In this document: piece after piece, positions 13,301 through 25,379 of the stretch | Layout of the letters: every line of letters begins with the position of its first letter | How positions within the stretch are numbered: the stretch's first letter is position 1 | Source: Euryodendron excelsum | Lineage: Eukaryota > Streptophyta > Magnoliopsida > Ericales > Pentaphylacaceae | NCBI GenBank assembly: GCA_033060915.1 | Contig: CM065378.1 | Span: 14,331,501 to 14,395,500, forward strand | Direction: 5' to 3' | DNA length: 64,000 bases | The notes under the pieces: generated by a model | What the model was told of the DNA's origin: nothing | The model's input: only the letters and a program-made list of their open reading frames with translations | Database searches by the model: none | Translations under genes and position numbers: made by a program

Positions 13301-13843
13301 TGTGGATCTCCCATTTCTATAATGACTCACTTCTTTCTTCTAGCAATGTGTTCTGCTCACTTTTCAAGGATTTGGAGTTTGTTAGTCTTCTTTAACCTCC
13401 CTCTCAAAGCAAATCCCATCTCTTACATAAGCTGTGTAACAGCTTGTAGGTTAAAATTCCTTTACATTATGCTACCAGCTGTCTAGCTCAGGTGGTATCT
13501 TGTCTCCCTCCTTGGGAGGTGTACTGTTCAAGTCCACGTAAGAGAGGATATGGGTGGCTAGGTTATATGGGGGAGGGGAGGGGAGGGGAGGGGAGGGGAG
13601 GGAAAAACCCCAAGTGTGTAGCCAGTGGTTTTTTACCAGGAAAAAAAAATCATATTAGAGATATGTATTTGTATATGCGATTGTTGTTTTCTTTGTCAGT
13701 TTTCCTAGTATATTACTGGTTAGTCCTTGTGATTATCCTTTCTTTATTTTCCTACTGCATTACAGGTTATTGCTGGTGCGTTGCTGGGAATTGTCACAGC
13801 AACAATTGGCCATTTGATTGTTGGGTCTAGTACTCAAATTTGA
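10325..13843 (+). CDS. DUF212 family, acid phosphatase/vanadium-dependent haloperoxidase-related protein
   Basis: Small membrane-associated protein of 180 residues. Five exons splice in frame: 10325-10488, 11582-11738, 11840-11890, 12019-12111, 13766-13843. The ATG at 10325 (MDELAGSS) is the first that fits homologues; the open frame extends a little upstream without another ATG. A hydrophobic stretch at about residues 35-55 is followed by the signature block SGGMPSSHSATVTALAAAIG, then VMYDAFGVRLHAGRQAEVLNQ, and LLGHTPTQ before a C-terminal hydrophobic segment. The PSSH motif recalls the PAP2/haloperoxidase active-site loop, hence the family name. I know of no firmly established biochemical function. 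Intron 4 is long (12112-13765) and carries a SINE with an expanded G-rich minisatellite. The gene is convergent with the monooxygenase gene downstream. Confidence 0.9.
11000..11295. repeat. Purine-rich MITE-like segment in DUF212 intron 1
   Basis: A strongly purine-rich block starts at GTGTTTGGAACC and ends at TTTTCCCTCCCAAACTAGG, so the ends are roughly inverted (GTTTGG../..CCAAAC). It creates the apparent open frames on both strands around 10818-11264. I see no exact termini or target duplication, so the transposon assignment is tentative. Confidence 0.4.
13473..13650 (+). mobile_element. tRNA-derived SINE in DUF212 intron 4
   Basis: The head carries an A-box-like TAGCTCAGGTGG and, about 40 bp later, a B-box-like GTTCAAGTCC, both near RNA polymerase III consensus. 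The body runs into TGGTTTTTTACCAGG and an A tail near 13642-13650. The middle is interrupted by an expanded GGGGA array. It lacks the acceptor-stem pairing of a functional tRNA. A related head is seen at 35235. Confidence 0.65.
13569..13602 (+). repeat. (GGGGA)n minisatellite, G-quadruplex-prone
   Basis: Six to seven near-perfect GGGGA units on the plus (transcribed) strand inside the SINE body. Four or more G4 runs with single-base loops meet the usual quadruplex consensus, so both the DNA and the intron RNA could fold. Confidence 0.85.
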
Positions 13844-14465
13844 CGCATAGATTGATGTCCTTTGGCAGTTTCTTTGGCCATTGAATCTCGCCAGATGCTA
13901 TGAATCAGTAATGCAACTCGCCATCTTGTCGTAGATGTGTTCTCGAATCAGAACTTCAAGCTGGTGTTGTGTAATTTAGTTAGCATATTCTTGTAGTAGA
14001 TGATCTTTCCCATTGGAACAATAGTACATTAAAGGTGGACTATTTGATTGCCATTTATGATGCAAATGAAAATATTATTTGAGTCTTTGAATTCATAGAG
14101 GCAATTTCTGATGCATCGGATTCAATTCCTAATACTTCGTTTCATCAGAATATATATTTACATATATATATATGACTGGATTCTTACTGCCCTGGGAAGA
14201 TCATGGGACAAAGTGCTGTAAGCACCCAAAGGTAGTTAACAATGCTTTTATAAATATTAGTCAATAATAGAGCAGTTTCATTTCTGTTGATGAAAGGGTC
14301 ATTTCTTGAAATCTAGATCCTCTCCGAAGATATGCACCTTGCTCGATTTTTAAGGCTTGAACCGCTAATGCAGAAACGAAACTGCATGTGTGTTGTACGC
14401 GGCCTACATTTGAATAGGTGTTTCGTTAGGCCAACCAGCCCTATAGACTTTCTACATCGACATCC

Positions 14466-14599
14466 TTCGAAATTTTCTTCCTCAGGGTAGTAGGACTATA
14501 ACCCTGCCCTTTCGAAATTTTCTTCCTCAGGGTAGTAGGACTATCACCCTGCCCTTTCGAAATTTTCTTCCTCAGGGTAGTAGGACTATCACCCTGCCC

Positions 14600-14600
<1 letters not shown>
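14466..14600. repeat. 45-bp tandem repeat, exactly three copies
   Basis: Units start at TTCGAAATTTTC at 14466, 14511 and 14556, giving an exact 45-bp period over 135 bp. The copies are nearly identical; the visible difference is ACTATAACCC in unit 1 against ACTATCACCC in units 2 and 3. Each unit contains CAGGGTAG and ACCCTGCC, which are partly complementary and could form a small hairpin. Confidence 0.92.

Positions 14601-14604
<4 letters not shown>

Positions 14605-14675
<71 letters not shown>
14605..14675. repeat. Compound (TC)n(AC)n microsatellite
   Basis: About fifteen TC units run directly into about twenty AC units, five bases after the 45-bp tandem repeat. It is likely to vary in length between individuals. 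Confidence 0.95.
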
Positions 14676-14682
<7 letters not shown>

Positions 14683-15013
14683 CATACCAAAATATATATA
14701 CACAACATTAAATTAATTGGAAGCAAAAATCATAGCAACTTGGTGCATACAAAATGCTGCAAATTCTAAGACAATACACAGCAAGAGTGAAAGCAGTCCT
14801 TCGTAGTTGCTACCGACCAGTATATCCCATAGCTATAGGACGTTTGGTGCAACCATCAATAAAGAATTTCCAATTATACGTGTCAGTGACTTCTCTCCTA
14901 AAGATCATGCCGTTAACTATCCCAAGGAAATGCAACCTATATGCTTGTTAGACAGGAGGGAAGCCAGCTACTTCAAGGTATCCAATTCTCTTTCTTCTAT
15001 AAAACATCGATGC

Positions 15014-18000
15014 CTATATGTGAGTAGAATCTACTCCCAGCACGGTGGAGAAAACCCTTCTCATCTCTAAGGTAGGATCATCAACGACTCTTGTCTTCAC
15101 CCGCCATGCAATATGCTCATCGGGCCTAACTAGGATCGCTCCTCTGTCTGTCATCTGACAGATATCCCACCATGACAATGAAGTTGGCATCTGCTTAACT
15201 TCCACAACATCTATGTAGTTCTCCCAAGGTATCAAAGCTGCCTTGCTTCCTACTTCGACTCCATTACGAGCACCATGTGGCCACATAACACACACTCTGG
15301 CAGAAACTTTGAATTCTTCTGCCACCTTGAATGCAGCACGAGCTAGATGGTAAGACTCCTCCACAGGCGCTATAATGAGAAGAAATTCAACTTTGTCTCC
15401 AGCTACAAGATCCAGTGTAGACAATGTCTCCTGCAAAAAAACACGTCTTCATTCATAAAGCAAATATAAAAATGATAAATGCAATATTACTACAACAGAC
15501 ATTTGGAATCAAGCAAGCAATACCAAGTTACCAATTATTGAATGACCAACTGGAACCAAGACCTCCCATTTCTAGTGTCACAACTCACAAACATACATGG
15601 CTAGCATGCAGGCTCAAGACAACAACCATTATCTAGTGATCACCCTCTAGCACATGAAAACTGTGGTGTACATGCACGTGTATACACATACTAACAGGTA
15701 GAAATCCATGTAAAGCAGGGCATACCTCACATGACAGGTTCAATGACGCCCTAACATTCATATGGGGCAACCTTGATCCTGGATCAGCAGAGGGAACATA
15801 ATCCCGCCTACGACCTGTTGGTGTTTCTGGTACATCCAAGGTACCATCTTTGTCGGGAACAAGTGCTCCTTGAAGGTACCTAACAGGGATGGCTTGCAGT
15901 TAGACATGTATTCAGCGACTCCTAGAACTAAATCAATACTCCTATCTCACTATTAACACATTCATCCTGAACTCTGAACAAAATAACTAAAATCATCAGT
16001 TGACTTTAAAACTTTGGAAGGGGAAATGGCTAAAATTTCTCATGAGAAAAACCTAAGCATGATCAATACTTCAGGCTTATGTCAACAATCTTCACATGTT
16101 CTGTAAGGCTCCAACATTAGCTATAGCCACGAAAGATCAGATTGATTCTATTAACTGAGAAAACTCTAGGGACAAATTCAAAGTCCAAGAAGTTGAAAAT
16201 TGAGTAACGAGCAATTTTAGAGCTGTAACTAAAGTAAATAAGATCGTGACAATACCTGAAACCTAGATCCTCAGCAGGGAACTGGAGCTGAAGACTCCTT
16301 CCTTCTTCAAATATATGTCTCAGTTTAGCAAGCCTTGAAGATCCAAGTGGGTTATTCTCATTCAAAACAAAATCTGAAAGCTGTGCACGACCTATGGTGA
16401 AAATTCCATCTAAAATTCCCCTCTGCAGTCCATATGGTAATATGGAACCAACCCCGTGATTAATAACTCGATGTACTGCCACACCAAAATAGTAATAATG
16501 ATAACTATTATTATATATGGAAGCCAAACCAGTACAAATGTCAAACTGACGGAATCAGAAGACTTGTAAGTGTTGAAAAAGATTCAAAGCAAAGAACTAC
16601 TTTCACTTACCTGAGTTTGCAACAGTTGGATCAAGACCAAGTGCAGCTGGAACTGACATGGCTGCTCTAAAATTTTGGACACTAAGTGCCGTATTAAAAA
16701 TGGCAATCTGAAAATGCTCAATGAAAGGAGGTCTAAATATGTATCAGACTTCAAATAAAAAGTGGAAGAACTGAAACAAAAAATATAAGACAAAACTAGT
16801 ACCGGCCAACGTTCCATTTCATAAGTCCGAAGAGTTGAATATGGAGAAATGCCTTTGACTACAGAAGCCAACTTCCAGGCCAGATTATGCGCATCCTGAA
16901 TACCGGTATTCATTCCTGAATAAATCACACAGGTATTCTAAGATACTCTTTTTTTCTTCAGATTGATGTAAAACAAGGAGCATCTCTTTCCCAAACCACA
17001 TAATGAATGTCATGCAGCAAGTATTGAGCCCCCTTTCTGTCACACCCCAAAGCATTCATATCTGACAGTCCTGATTCAGCAGTTCAAAATCAAACTTATA
17101 CACTCTTGTCCAGGCTGTTCGTCGATGCCACAGCTTTTCTAGAAATTACTTGATCAAATTTCAAATTAACAGATTCACTAAATTGGGAAATTTTAACATG
17201 TAGTGATTCCGCAACCTACTATGGCAGATAAGCCAGATAATCAAGTCAAGAGACTCTCTGATTCAAAACATCACAAGCAAAAGAACAAACTCTTGATAAG
17301 TAGGTGTCCCCCGTGTCCAAAAAAAAAAGGACAAGAAAAGGGGGAGAAAAAAAAAGGAAACAGAAAAAAACATCTTTTGCTAAACTTCAAAAGTATCACT
17401 GTCTAAGAAACTGCACACAAGTTCTAGTGCTAAATCCAATTTCCATCATTACAAATGCAAGGGAATTTGCGCTGATTGTAAAAAAGCCACATACCAAAAC
17501 CACCAGCTGGAGGAAAACGATGAGCAGCATCACCAGCAAGTATTATCCGGTTGTCACATGACGTGAACTTCTCAGCAACTTCAGCATGCATCACCCATGG
17601 TTTTATATCAATCACATCTACGTCTGCAAGCTCTTGGCCAACCAATTCGAAGATTAACCTCTCACACATCTACAACAATTTGAATCCTTTAAAAAGCAAT
17701 TACCATGCAGAGGGATTACACAGCAAAGTATGAATACTGTAAATGATGTCTCCTCTTCCTTAAAGTAACTCTAGCATGCATTTATCCCCTAGTCTTGACT
17801 CTTGACCACATAGAAAACCTCAAGCTCTCCTATACCATGAAAAGATATGCTGCATGTAGAGCAAAGTACCTCCGAGCTGAAATCCTCAAGCTTCTGCTGA
17901 GGAGGATAGAATGGGATCTGCAAGAACATAGCAAAATCAAGTTGTAGGTATATGGTGCATGTTATAGCAGAGGTAGTTTAAAAAATAAAATGTCAACATA

Positions 18001-20524
18001 TGGTAAACCTGCACTACCTGCAATACAAATTCTCCTTCCTTGAGATCATGAGCAACAAGAACCCCTATAGCTTCAGTATTAAAAATAAAAAACAGCATAC
18101 CAGGTCTCTTATTGAGCAGGTAATTCCCAAGCTCTCGACTTAAAAAGTGGACACTGACAAGCTTTTGCAAGTCCTTTTCGCCTCTCAAATCAATTCCTAC
18201 AAGCTTTCTCACTGTACTTCCAGCACCATCCGCACCAACAAGGATACCACATTGCATAGTTCTCTCCATATATTGCCCTCCATTCCGAAAAGATGCACTG
18301 ACAGTAATGCAACGATCAGTGGCATCAATCGATACACATTCATGCCCCATTAATATATCCCTTTCCCTAACTGGCCCATGATCAAAACCTCCCAATCCTT
18401 CACAAGTACGAACTTGGAAATTGAGGTTTTCAAGCTTCTTTAGAAGTAATCTAGCTAGTTTGTACTGTGAGAAATGTGCCACAGAGACCGGGCTAACAAC
18501 TTTCTCAAAATCTGCAGATAAGAAAATATGAGAGTGATTTAAGTTTTGCGATTCATGACAATCACAGTTAAGCATATCAATGCATTTTCTGCTGTCTTAA
18601 TCATACGATTACACATTAAATTCAGAAAGCACATAATACTTAGTCAACACTCATATAAAAGATAGGCCACTTAAGATGGAATACTAAAGGTAGCCATAAT
18701 ATCTAGTCTCTACAATCATACAGGCTAGACTGAAAAGTGCTGGGGAACAAACTCTAGAAAAGCCACCTTCTAAGTCACCATGATGGAATATTACAGATTA
18801 TTCGCACCTTGAGGTTGCATATGGTCTACTGAACCAAGGATAGAACCAGAAAGTGATGTGCAATATATAAATTTTCTCCACAAATCTACTGGGGGTTGGG
18901 ACCTTAGGATCTCCTCCGCTAGTCCATCCAATTTGTGGAACACCTGGCAAAGAACTGCATATCAAGACAAAATTTCACCACTGATGAACTCAGAATGTTA
19001 CAAGGGGGCCTTCTGCAGTACATCTTATAAGAAAACCCACCTCCATAGATCGATTGTTGATGAAATGTGCCTGGGGATGTCTAGAAAAAGTCGTGTTTTT
19101 CTCCAAAACTGCACATTTGACCCCTATTACGGGCCATAAAGTACACAAAAAGAAATTCAGAGAAACGACGGAATATCTATAACAAGAAAAAATATAAAGA
19201 AAATGCCAAAAACAAAATGCATCGTATATAACATTTGACCCATGTGCATGCACACATCCATACTGCACAAACACATGGAGCAGAGAGAGAGAGAGAGAAT
19301 TGAATACTACAATTTGTGGCAGTTCTAAACACAGGTCTGACAACAATTCGCGCAAAGATGAAGAATTGAAACAAAGGTGATAATCAATTTAGAGATAAAA
19401 ACAAAAGAAAAAGAAAAAATAACTAGGCATGCTAAATTTCTTCCTGACCTGCAAGAAAAAACGAGTCAAAGCAGTTTTGTCCAAGAAGAGGTCAGTTGAA
19501 CTAAGATGCTAAAAGATACAAACAAGTCGATAGTAACGACTTTTTAATTTACAGGCCTTGAGAAGCTTATGAGAATTCATATTGCTAGCCCCCCATTTTA
19601 TAGGGGGTAAATTCTTTCTGAATGTTGATTATGACTTGATTAGCAAGATCTGAGCCTTCCTCGTAGGAAAGGCATATATACTGCCCAACAACTACATTTG
19701 ATTATCAATTTTGAAGAGAATCAACGGTATGCACACTTGAAGAATGCAGCCAAAATTAGCCAGCTACCCACAAGAATCTCGAGTGATTCGTTTTCCCTTT
19801 CCAAATGCAACTTCAAATATCAACCAAAGCTATGAATCCCCAAAATGCAGATCTTTTATAGCTCCATAAAACCAACTAATCATTTAAGATGCTATAGGAT
19901 ACTTGAGAACCCAAAGTCTTTTGAGGGAAATCTAAGCAAAGACAAATAATCCATTCAAATCAAAGTTTTACCGACGACCACGACAAATTTTTCTCTATAA
20001 TTTTCTACAAAGTTGAAAGCACCAAATAGCAAAGCAAAAACCAGTCGGACAAAGACCTAAATCTTAACAAAAGACATTGCGAAAACAACACAACAATCAA
20101 ACACAGAACAATTGAATAAGCAAACCAAGCAGAGAATCAATTACCCACAGCAGGGTAAGTCGCTAACTTGACATTCATTTCATGCCCCAACACATTTGGT
20201 TTCCGAGAAAACACACGAGCCTTTTTAAGTTACAATTATACTCTCTTTAAGTATTATTTTCTTGTTAAATTCACAAATTTCTCAGCAACCGACCAGAGTA
20301 TTATGGGTTGAAAGGGTACCTAATTTGGTGAGAAGTATAGAGAGAACGAGTCCAACAGGGCCAGCACCGACGATCAGAACCGGCAATATTGAATCGTGGC
20401 CGTTGAAGTTGTTGGGGTCTGAACATAGAGCTCTCCTCTGTAAATACTCGAACGAGTATGTAATGGTTCTGTTTCTGATGATGCAGCCACCATTGAAGCT
20501 TCTCGTGAACCCTAACACCCCCAT
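15014..20524 (-). CDS. EMB2421: FAD-dependent monooxygenase, EMB2421-like (PHBH/phenol hydroxylase type)
   Basis: Flavoprotein monooxygenase of 713 residues; the physiological substrate is unknown to me. Eleven exons on the minus strand splice in frame: 20320-20524, 19041-19123, 18808-18943, 18018-18511, 17870-17917, 17495-17669, 16803-16915, 16611-16707, 16256-16475, 15726-15879, 15014-15430. The FAD dinucleotide motif VLIVGAGPVG lies at residues 50-59. The DG-type motif GADGAG is at 234-239, and the GD motif LAGDAAHRFPPAGGFG begins near 367, followed by MNTGIQDAHNLAWKL. The roughly 45 residues before the FAD motif are rich in Arg, Ser and Thr with few acidic residues, which suggests a mitochondrial or plastid transit peptide. 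The C-terminal 140 residues match the thioredoxin-like tail of phenol hydroxylases only weakly. The closest protein I recall is Arabidopsis At1g24340 (embryo-defective 2421). No disabling change was seen. Confidence 0.92.
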
Positions 20525-21843
20525 TGCACAAAGAGAGTGACGAGTTCAGAGGTCGACCATTGAAGGTTGGTTCAAGAACACCGAAGCGAAATCAAGTACC
20601 GCGAAGCGACGTCGTTTGCTGAAGTCGATTTGGAACTTTGACTTTGGGAGTGAGGTTTCATCCTCGCCGTCCATTTATTTATGTCGTGATGAGAGGTCTT
20701 TATATTTTGAGTAGAGCAGAAACTTCATACAAAATTTTTGTATAAAATAATTTTTTTATTTTTGTTTTAATCTTTTATAATGACCTTTAGTTACAAAATT
20801 CTATGGTTACATTATTCTGATAATATTTTTCTATACAAATGTTCTTAAAGAATAATATTTTTCTTATATATATTTTTTTCTTAAAACTCCATTTGAAATT
20901 TGAATTTTTTGTGAAAAAAATGTGAAGAAAAAATAAATAAAAATAAAAATATTTTGTTTTATATATTTTTTTTCTTTACTTTTTTTACAAAAAATTAAAA
21001 TTTCAAACAAAACGTAAGTGTTATTTTTTTTAGACAACAAGTGCATAATTATACGACTGATCATGGTGGGAGGGGAAAATTTTTAGTATGATGGTTGGAC
21101 AAATGACTGTCATTTTTTTTTTGACAACAAATACCTTCAATTGATTATGTATGGTAGTAAGTTGTTGGTTTGAAGTCTATTCTTGAGCTTGACACCTTTG
21201 CCTTTTAGGTACACGTTCACGGGAAGAAAAACCAGAAGCAAGCTTGATTTATATGTACACAACTGTCGTTGTTAGGAAAAATTATTGACACGTCACACAA
21301 TTCGTGCTTATTATTTTATAATGCAGTGAGCCATTCTCTTTGCAAGGCCAGTTCGATACGAGTAAAGGTAACGTGATGCTAATGGTCTTAAGAGTGTTTG
21401 ACACTAATGGAAGGAAAATATAAAGAACGGGAGAAAAATTAAAGAAAAAATTGGTGTTTTTTTTGTTTGATTTTTAAAAAAGTAAAAAAGAAAGTGAAAA
21501 GAAACTCTTCTTAAGTATCAAAAACACCATAAATTTTTGATAAAAAATTAAATAAACATGTATGCAATTGGCAATGCACATGGGTCACAAGACATAACAT
21601 GTTAAGGCCCATCTACAAAACTACAACAGCTCCTTATCTGAAATGGATTTAAGAATTAATGAGCAACCCAATTGGGGGCCCTCTCTCTTGATAGCTATTT
21701 CCTGATTAATTACCCAACTGGCATATTGTAGATCGTAGGGTCCACACTGAGGGAAGCAGTACCCAAATCAGGGCAAGGGATAGGACTTCCCAACAATTAA
21801 GTAATAAAACGTAATTGTACGCGCAGTTTCTGCCCAACTTAGC

Positions 21844-21949
21844 CACGTGAAAAATCTCAGAAACCACCGTCGGACGTCAGACGCTCCTTTGTCCTCAATC
21901 AAACTGGGGCCCAACACTGTCATACAGAGTATTCTCAACCGTCCACGTG
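21844..21949. promoter_or_regulatory. Pair of G-boxes (CACGTG) exactly 100 bp apart
   Basis: CACGTG occurs at 21844-21849 (GCCACGTGAA) and 21944-21949 (TCCACGTGTC), with ACGT-containing GGACGTCAGACG between them. CCACGTGTC matches ABA-responsive element cores bound by bZIP factors and G-boxes bound by bHLH factors. They lie about 840-940 bp upstream of the remorin TATA region. That they regulate the remorin gene is inference. Confidence 0.45.
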
Positions 21950-22779
21950 TCATCTCACAGATTCTATAGATTAGGGGTGTTCAGATAAATAATAAAAAAA
22001 ACTGTCCAAATCTTCAACCCGGCCGAATCGACCGAACACCATCCGAACCCTAACCAAGTTAAAATCAATTTTAAGGTTTATGGATTCAACTTTAGTAATT
22101 CGATTAGTCACTCATTACCTTAAGCAACTCAGTTGACCCAATTTAAGCCCACTTGTCACTGCTGGTGAAGCTCATTAGGCCAAATTCAAGCGGCTTAATC
22201 CAAAATCAAACTCAATCCAAATCAAAATAAATCTCATATCACTCAATAATTTTTCATTTGGTAAGTACTCCCAGTCTCTCTCTCTATAATATATATAGTG
22301 ATATATTATATGGGGAGCAGGATCCGTACGCTACAATATATATTTATCTGGGTGCCACTAAAACAGTGTCCAAGATTCCACAGTAATAAGTGAAGGTAAC
22401 TTGCCCTCCACCCGAGTACACTAGTAATGAACGCCACCATTTCCTATGTACGAGTGCTAACTTATGCATTTTTTTTTTACCATTCTGGCCCATCTATTGG
22501 TTCTATGCCGTGTAAATGTAGTATATATACGGTATAGTACTAGTTTTTTAATGTTCAATGGATCTGATCTTCGTCTTTAGCCAATCTCAAAAAACCCATG
22601 GTTAATTCGAGGTTTTATTCAATTGCACATTTGCTTTTGTTCTTAAAGAAACTAAAGCTGTACCTGATTGGAGTTTGTGCTGCTAGTTACATGTGACACC
22701 GACTCTCTGTCCAGCTTACATGGTGCGTATGGAGATCTATGAGCTTCTGATTGGTTTTGCAGTTTAGTGTTTAACTGTG

Positions 22780-22803
22780 TATAAACTATTCTGTATATAT
22801 ATA
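22780..22803 (+). promoter_or_regulatory. Probable TATA region of the remorin gene
   Basis: TATAAAC at 22780 and TATATATATA at 22794-22803 are followed within a few bases by a CT-rich patch (22805-22820), the usual order at plant core promoters. This implies a leader of about 480 bp to the ATG at 23315, possibly with an intron. The transcription start is inferred, not seen. Confidence 0.5.
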
Positions 22804-23314
22804 GGCTCTCTCTCTCTCTCACCTTTTTCACTACTTCTTCCTTTTGAGTGGTGGTGATGGGTTTCATTGCTTTTTGTTTCATATAACAAATATGGCAATG
22901 GTGGTGGTCACTTGAAAAGGCAGACTAGAGCTTATGTCTATATGGTGAGTTGGTAGAAACATCAATTTCATATCATTCCAATCCAACTTTCTAAAAAATC
23001 TTGACTTGGGTGACTTGAGTTCGTGTATTTTATAATTTTATTTTCCAATCCAACATCAATTTTATCTCATGCTTTTATATCCTTCAATAAATCTATAATA
23101 GCTTTCTAGATGCCATATCTTTTAGTGCAGTTTTTAGTGAGTTACTCAGGTTTCAGTTCAAGATCTTGGTCTTATTCACTTACTTGGGATCTACATTTTA
23201 ACAAAGTGGGTTGAAGACAGTTCTCAAAATGGAGTTTTAGAGAGAGAGTGAGTTTGGTGACAATCTTGTGCACCAAAGGATATTCAAGTTCTGTGTTAGA
23301 TCAGAGGAGTGAGA

Positions 23315-24743
23315 ATGAGATCCATAGAGGATAAGGGTTGCTTGAACTATGGACCGGCACAGGAGATTTCAGGTAGCAGTGCCATTAATTTCGAGTTCCA
23401 CAAAGGAAATGCAACAAATCGGACTTCTCATCATCGAACAGCCTTGGGCAAGCCAACACCATCTAAATGGGACGATGCACAAAAATGGCTTGTAAACTTG
23501 TCAAGAGGAGGAGAGAAAAATCAATCCAAAACCCAGCCAAGGAATTCAAATGCCGACGACAGGAGATTGATAGCTCCAGTTCCAAAAAAGGAGGACTATT
23601 CAAGTGGTGATGAGGAAGGATATGGAGAGGAAAATGGATTCCATGGATCTTCAAATTCAATCCACTACGAAGTCCAGACGAAGAAGGTAGTAGATTGCGA
23701 AGAATCCCTTTGGCGAATCGATAAGCCATTGCAGAATAATCCCACTTCAGCTGTTCGATCAATATGCTTAAGGGATATGGGGACAGAGATGACCCCAATT
23801 GCAAGCCAAGAGCCTTCAAGAACTGCAACTCCCATTAGAGCCATGACTCCAGCAGCAAGGAGCCCTGTTTCTTCAGGATCATCCACTCCAGTGAGGATTG
23901 AGAGTTCTCATGCAGGGGTTAGTAGAAATTTAGAAGAATCTGGTTCTGGCAAAGGTGCTGAGAACAAGAATTCAGAGCAGTCTACAAAGCCTAATCCTCT
24001 GGAAACCCGAGCGATAGCTTGGGATGAAGCCGAACGCGCCAAATACATGGCAAGGTGATGTTTTGATATGAAATTAAACAACAATTCATTTCATTTTCTG
24101 CTTGCAATATCTTGAAATACCCATGTCAGTGAGTTGAATTGGTATAGAACTGGTGAATATGGTACGTTTGTATCGCCCATATGCAGGTATAAACGCGAAG
24201 AGGTGAAGATACAAGTCTGGGAAAATCACGAGAAGAGGAAAGCCGAAATGGAAATGAGGAGAATGGAGGTACTCAATCAAAGCTGAATCTGTATTTTACT
24301 AACCCCTTTGCATATTTGGTAGATACAACGTTGATTCTCATAAAACTATTGCATAATCAACATCACTAGTAGCATAATTAATCATTGTCACTGAGCAATA
24401 GACATGAAAATCAAAAGTAATTGAACGTGTCAAGGGCAGGGCATATGAATAATGTATGCAGAGTCTAAAGCTGCAGCCTTGAGAAAAATTGGCTTCTGGG
24501 GGCTCACCTTTTGCATTCTATGTGCTCTAATAGGTCAAGGCCGAGCGGTTGAAGTCTCGAGCACAAGAGAGGTTGGCAAACAAACTTGCAGCAACCAAGA
24601 GAATCGCTGAAGAGAAGCTTGCAAATGCAGAGGCTGAACTGAACGAAAAGGCTGTTAGGACTTCTGAACGGGCAGATTATATAAGGAGGACCGGTCACCT
24701 CCCATCTTCCTTCTCCTTGAAGTTGCCTTCCTTCTGCTGGTAG
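23315..24743 (+). CDS. Remorin family protein (long, group-6-like)
   Basis: Plant-specific plasma-membrane nanodomain scaffold protein of 343 residues. Three exons: 23315-24054, 24187-24268, 24534-24743. The first 230 residues are low-complexity and rich in Ser, Pro and charged residues, with Thr-Pro and Ser-Pro sites such as TATPIRAMTPAARSPVSSGS that could be phosphorylated. The conserved C-terminal remorin domain starts near AIAWDEAERAKYMARYKREE. It continues as a coiled coil rich in Glu, Lys and Arg (VWENHEKRKAEMEMRRMEVK, then ERLANKLAATKRIAEEKLA) and ends RTGHLPSSFSLKLPSFCW. The Cys three residues from the hydrophobic C-terminus fits the remorin membrane anchor and a possible S-acylation site. 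The ATG at 23315 is the first in frame. The Arabidopsis counterpart I recall is At1g67590. Confidence 0.92.
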
Positions 24744-25379
24744 CAACTCTTCAGTGTATTTTACTCTCTATATTTTGATGGTAAATTGAATTCTGTTGTG
24801 CCGTGTATTTTTGTTTTCTAAATTCTACTTGTGGATTCATGATTCCGCTATAATTCCGGGAATAAATTTTGGATAACTGCGCTAAGCAAGCTTACGATGT
24901 GATGGATTATGTTTTTTTTTTGAAGAGGAAGGTTGTAATTCTTAGCGATCATAGATTACCTTGCATTGGCTATAGCTAACATGAACCGAACTCTGTATAT
25001 GTAGAGAGAGAGAGAGAGAGACCATATTTGAGTGTAAACATCATTTTTCATTATTTTAAAGGTTAATTCCTTTTACTCCAGAAGGGAATATGTCAATAAT
25101 GTACAGGAAAAACTCATTTTTCATGTCAAAGTAGAAAATGAGCGCCCAAACAGGGCCTCAACATATTTGGCAGGCAGCAGAAATCTTTTTAATCATGCTG
25201 GAATGATGATTTGCTTTATGCATGATTTTAATTATATCATCTACACCAACGCCGTTGATGCAAAGCTCTATCCCATTCCCACTGTGTATATATATCATAC
25301 TGGTACAAGTTATCCCACCGGTAACCAACTACTGGATTTGTGACCAAATCCTGCCTATTTCTTCTAATAAATAGGGAAT

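Larger units (their letters stand above)
13844..15013. other. Intergenic between the convergent DUF212 and monooxygenase 3' ends
   Basis: No gene is seen. The interval contains the presumed 3'UTRs of both genes, a three-copy 45-bp tandem repeat (14466-14600) and a compound microsatellite (14605-14675). The open frames at 14754-15070 on the plus strand overlap the monooxygenase 3' region and have no recognisable domain. Confidence 0.6.
20525..23314. other. Intergenic: divergent promoters of the monooxygenase and remorin genes
   Basis: No coding gene is seen. About 20550-20660 is GC-richer and is probably the monooxygenase promoter and leader. About 20708-20862 is AT-rich with ends like the GAGTAATGTTAT MITE family, weakly supported. 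About 21391-21530 has GTGTTTGACACT..TATCAAAAACAC ends like another small MITE. The stretch 22010-22240 looks like an old low-copy repeat. Two G-boxes and a TATA region upstream of the remorin gene are listed separately. About 22830-23314 is the presumed remorin 5' leader. Confidence 0.55.

Noticed and set aside
13477..13545. tRNA-like gene
   Set aside because: It has A-box- and B-box-like elements but no pairing acceptor stem, and an A-tailed body follows, so it is a SINE head.
14466..14600. CRISPR-like array
   Set aside because: Three adjoining units without spacers in a plant genome: a simple tandem repeat.
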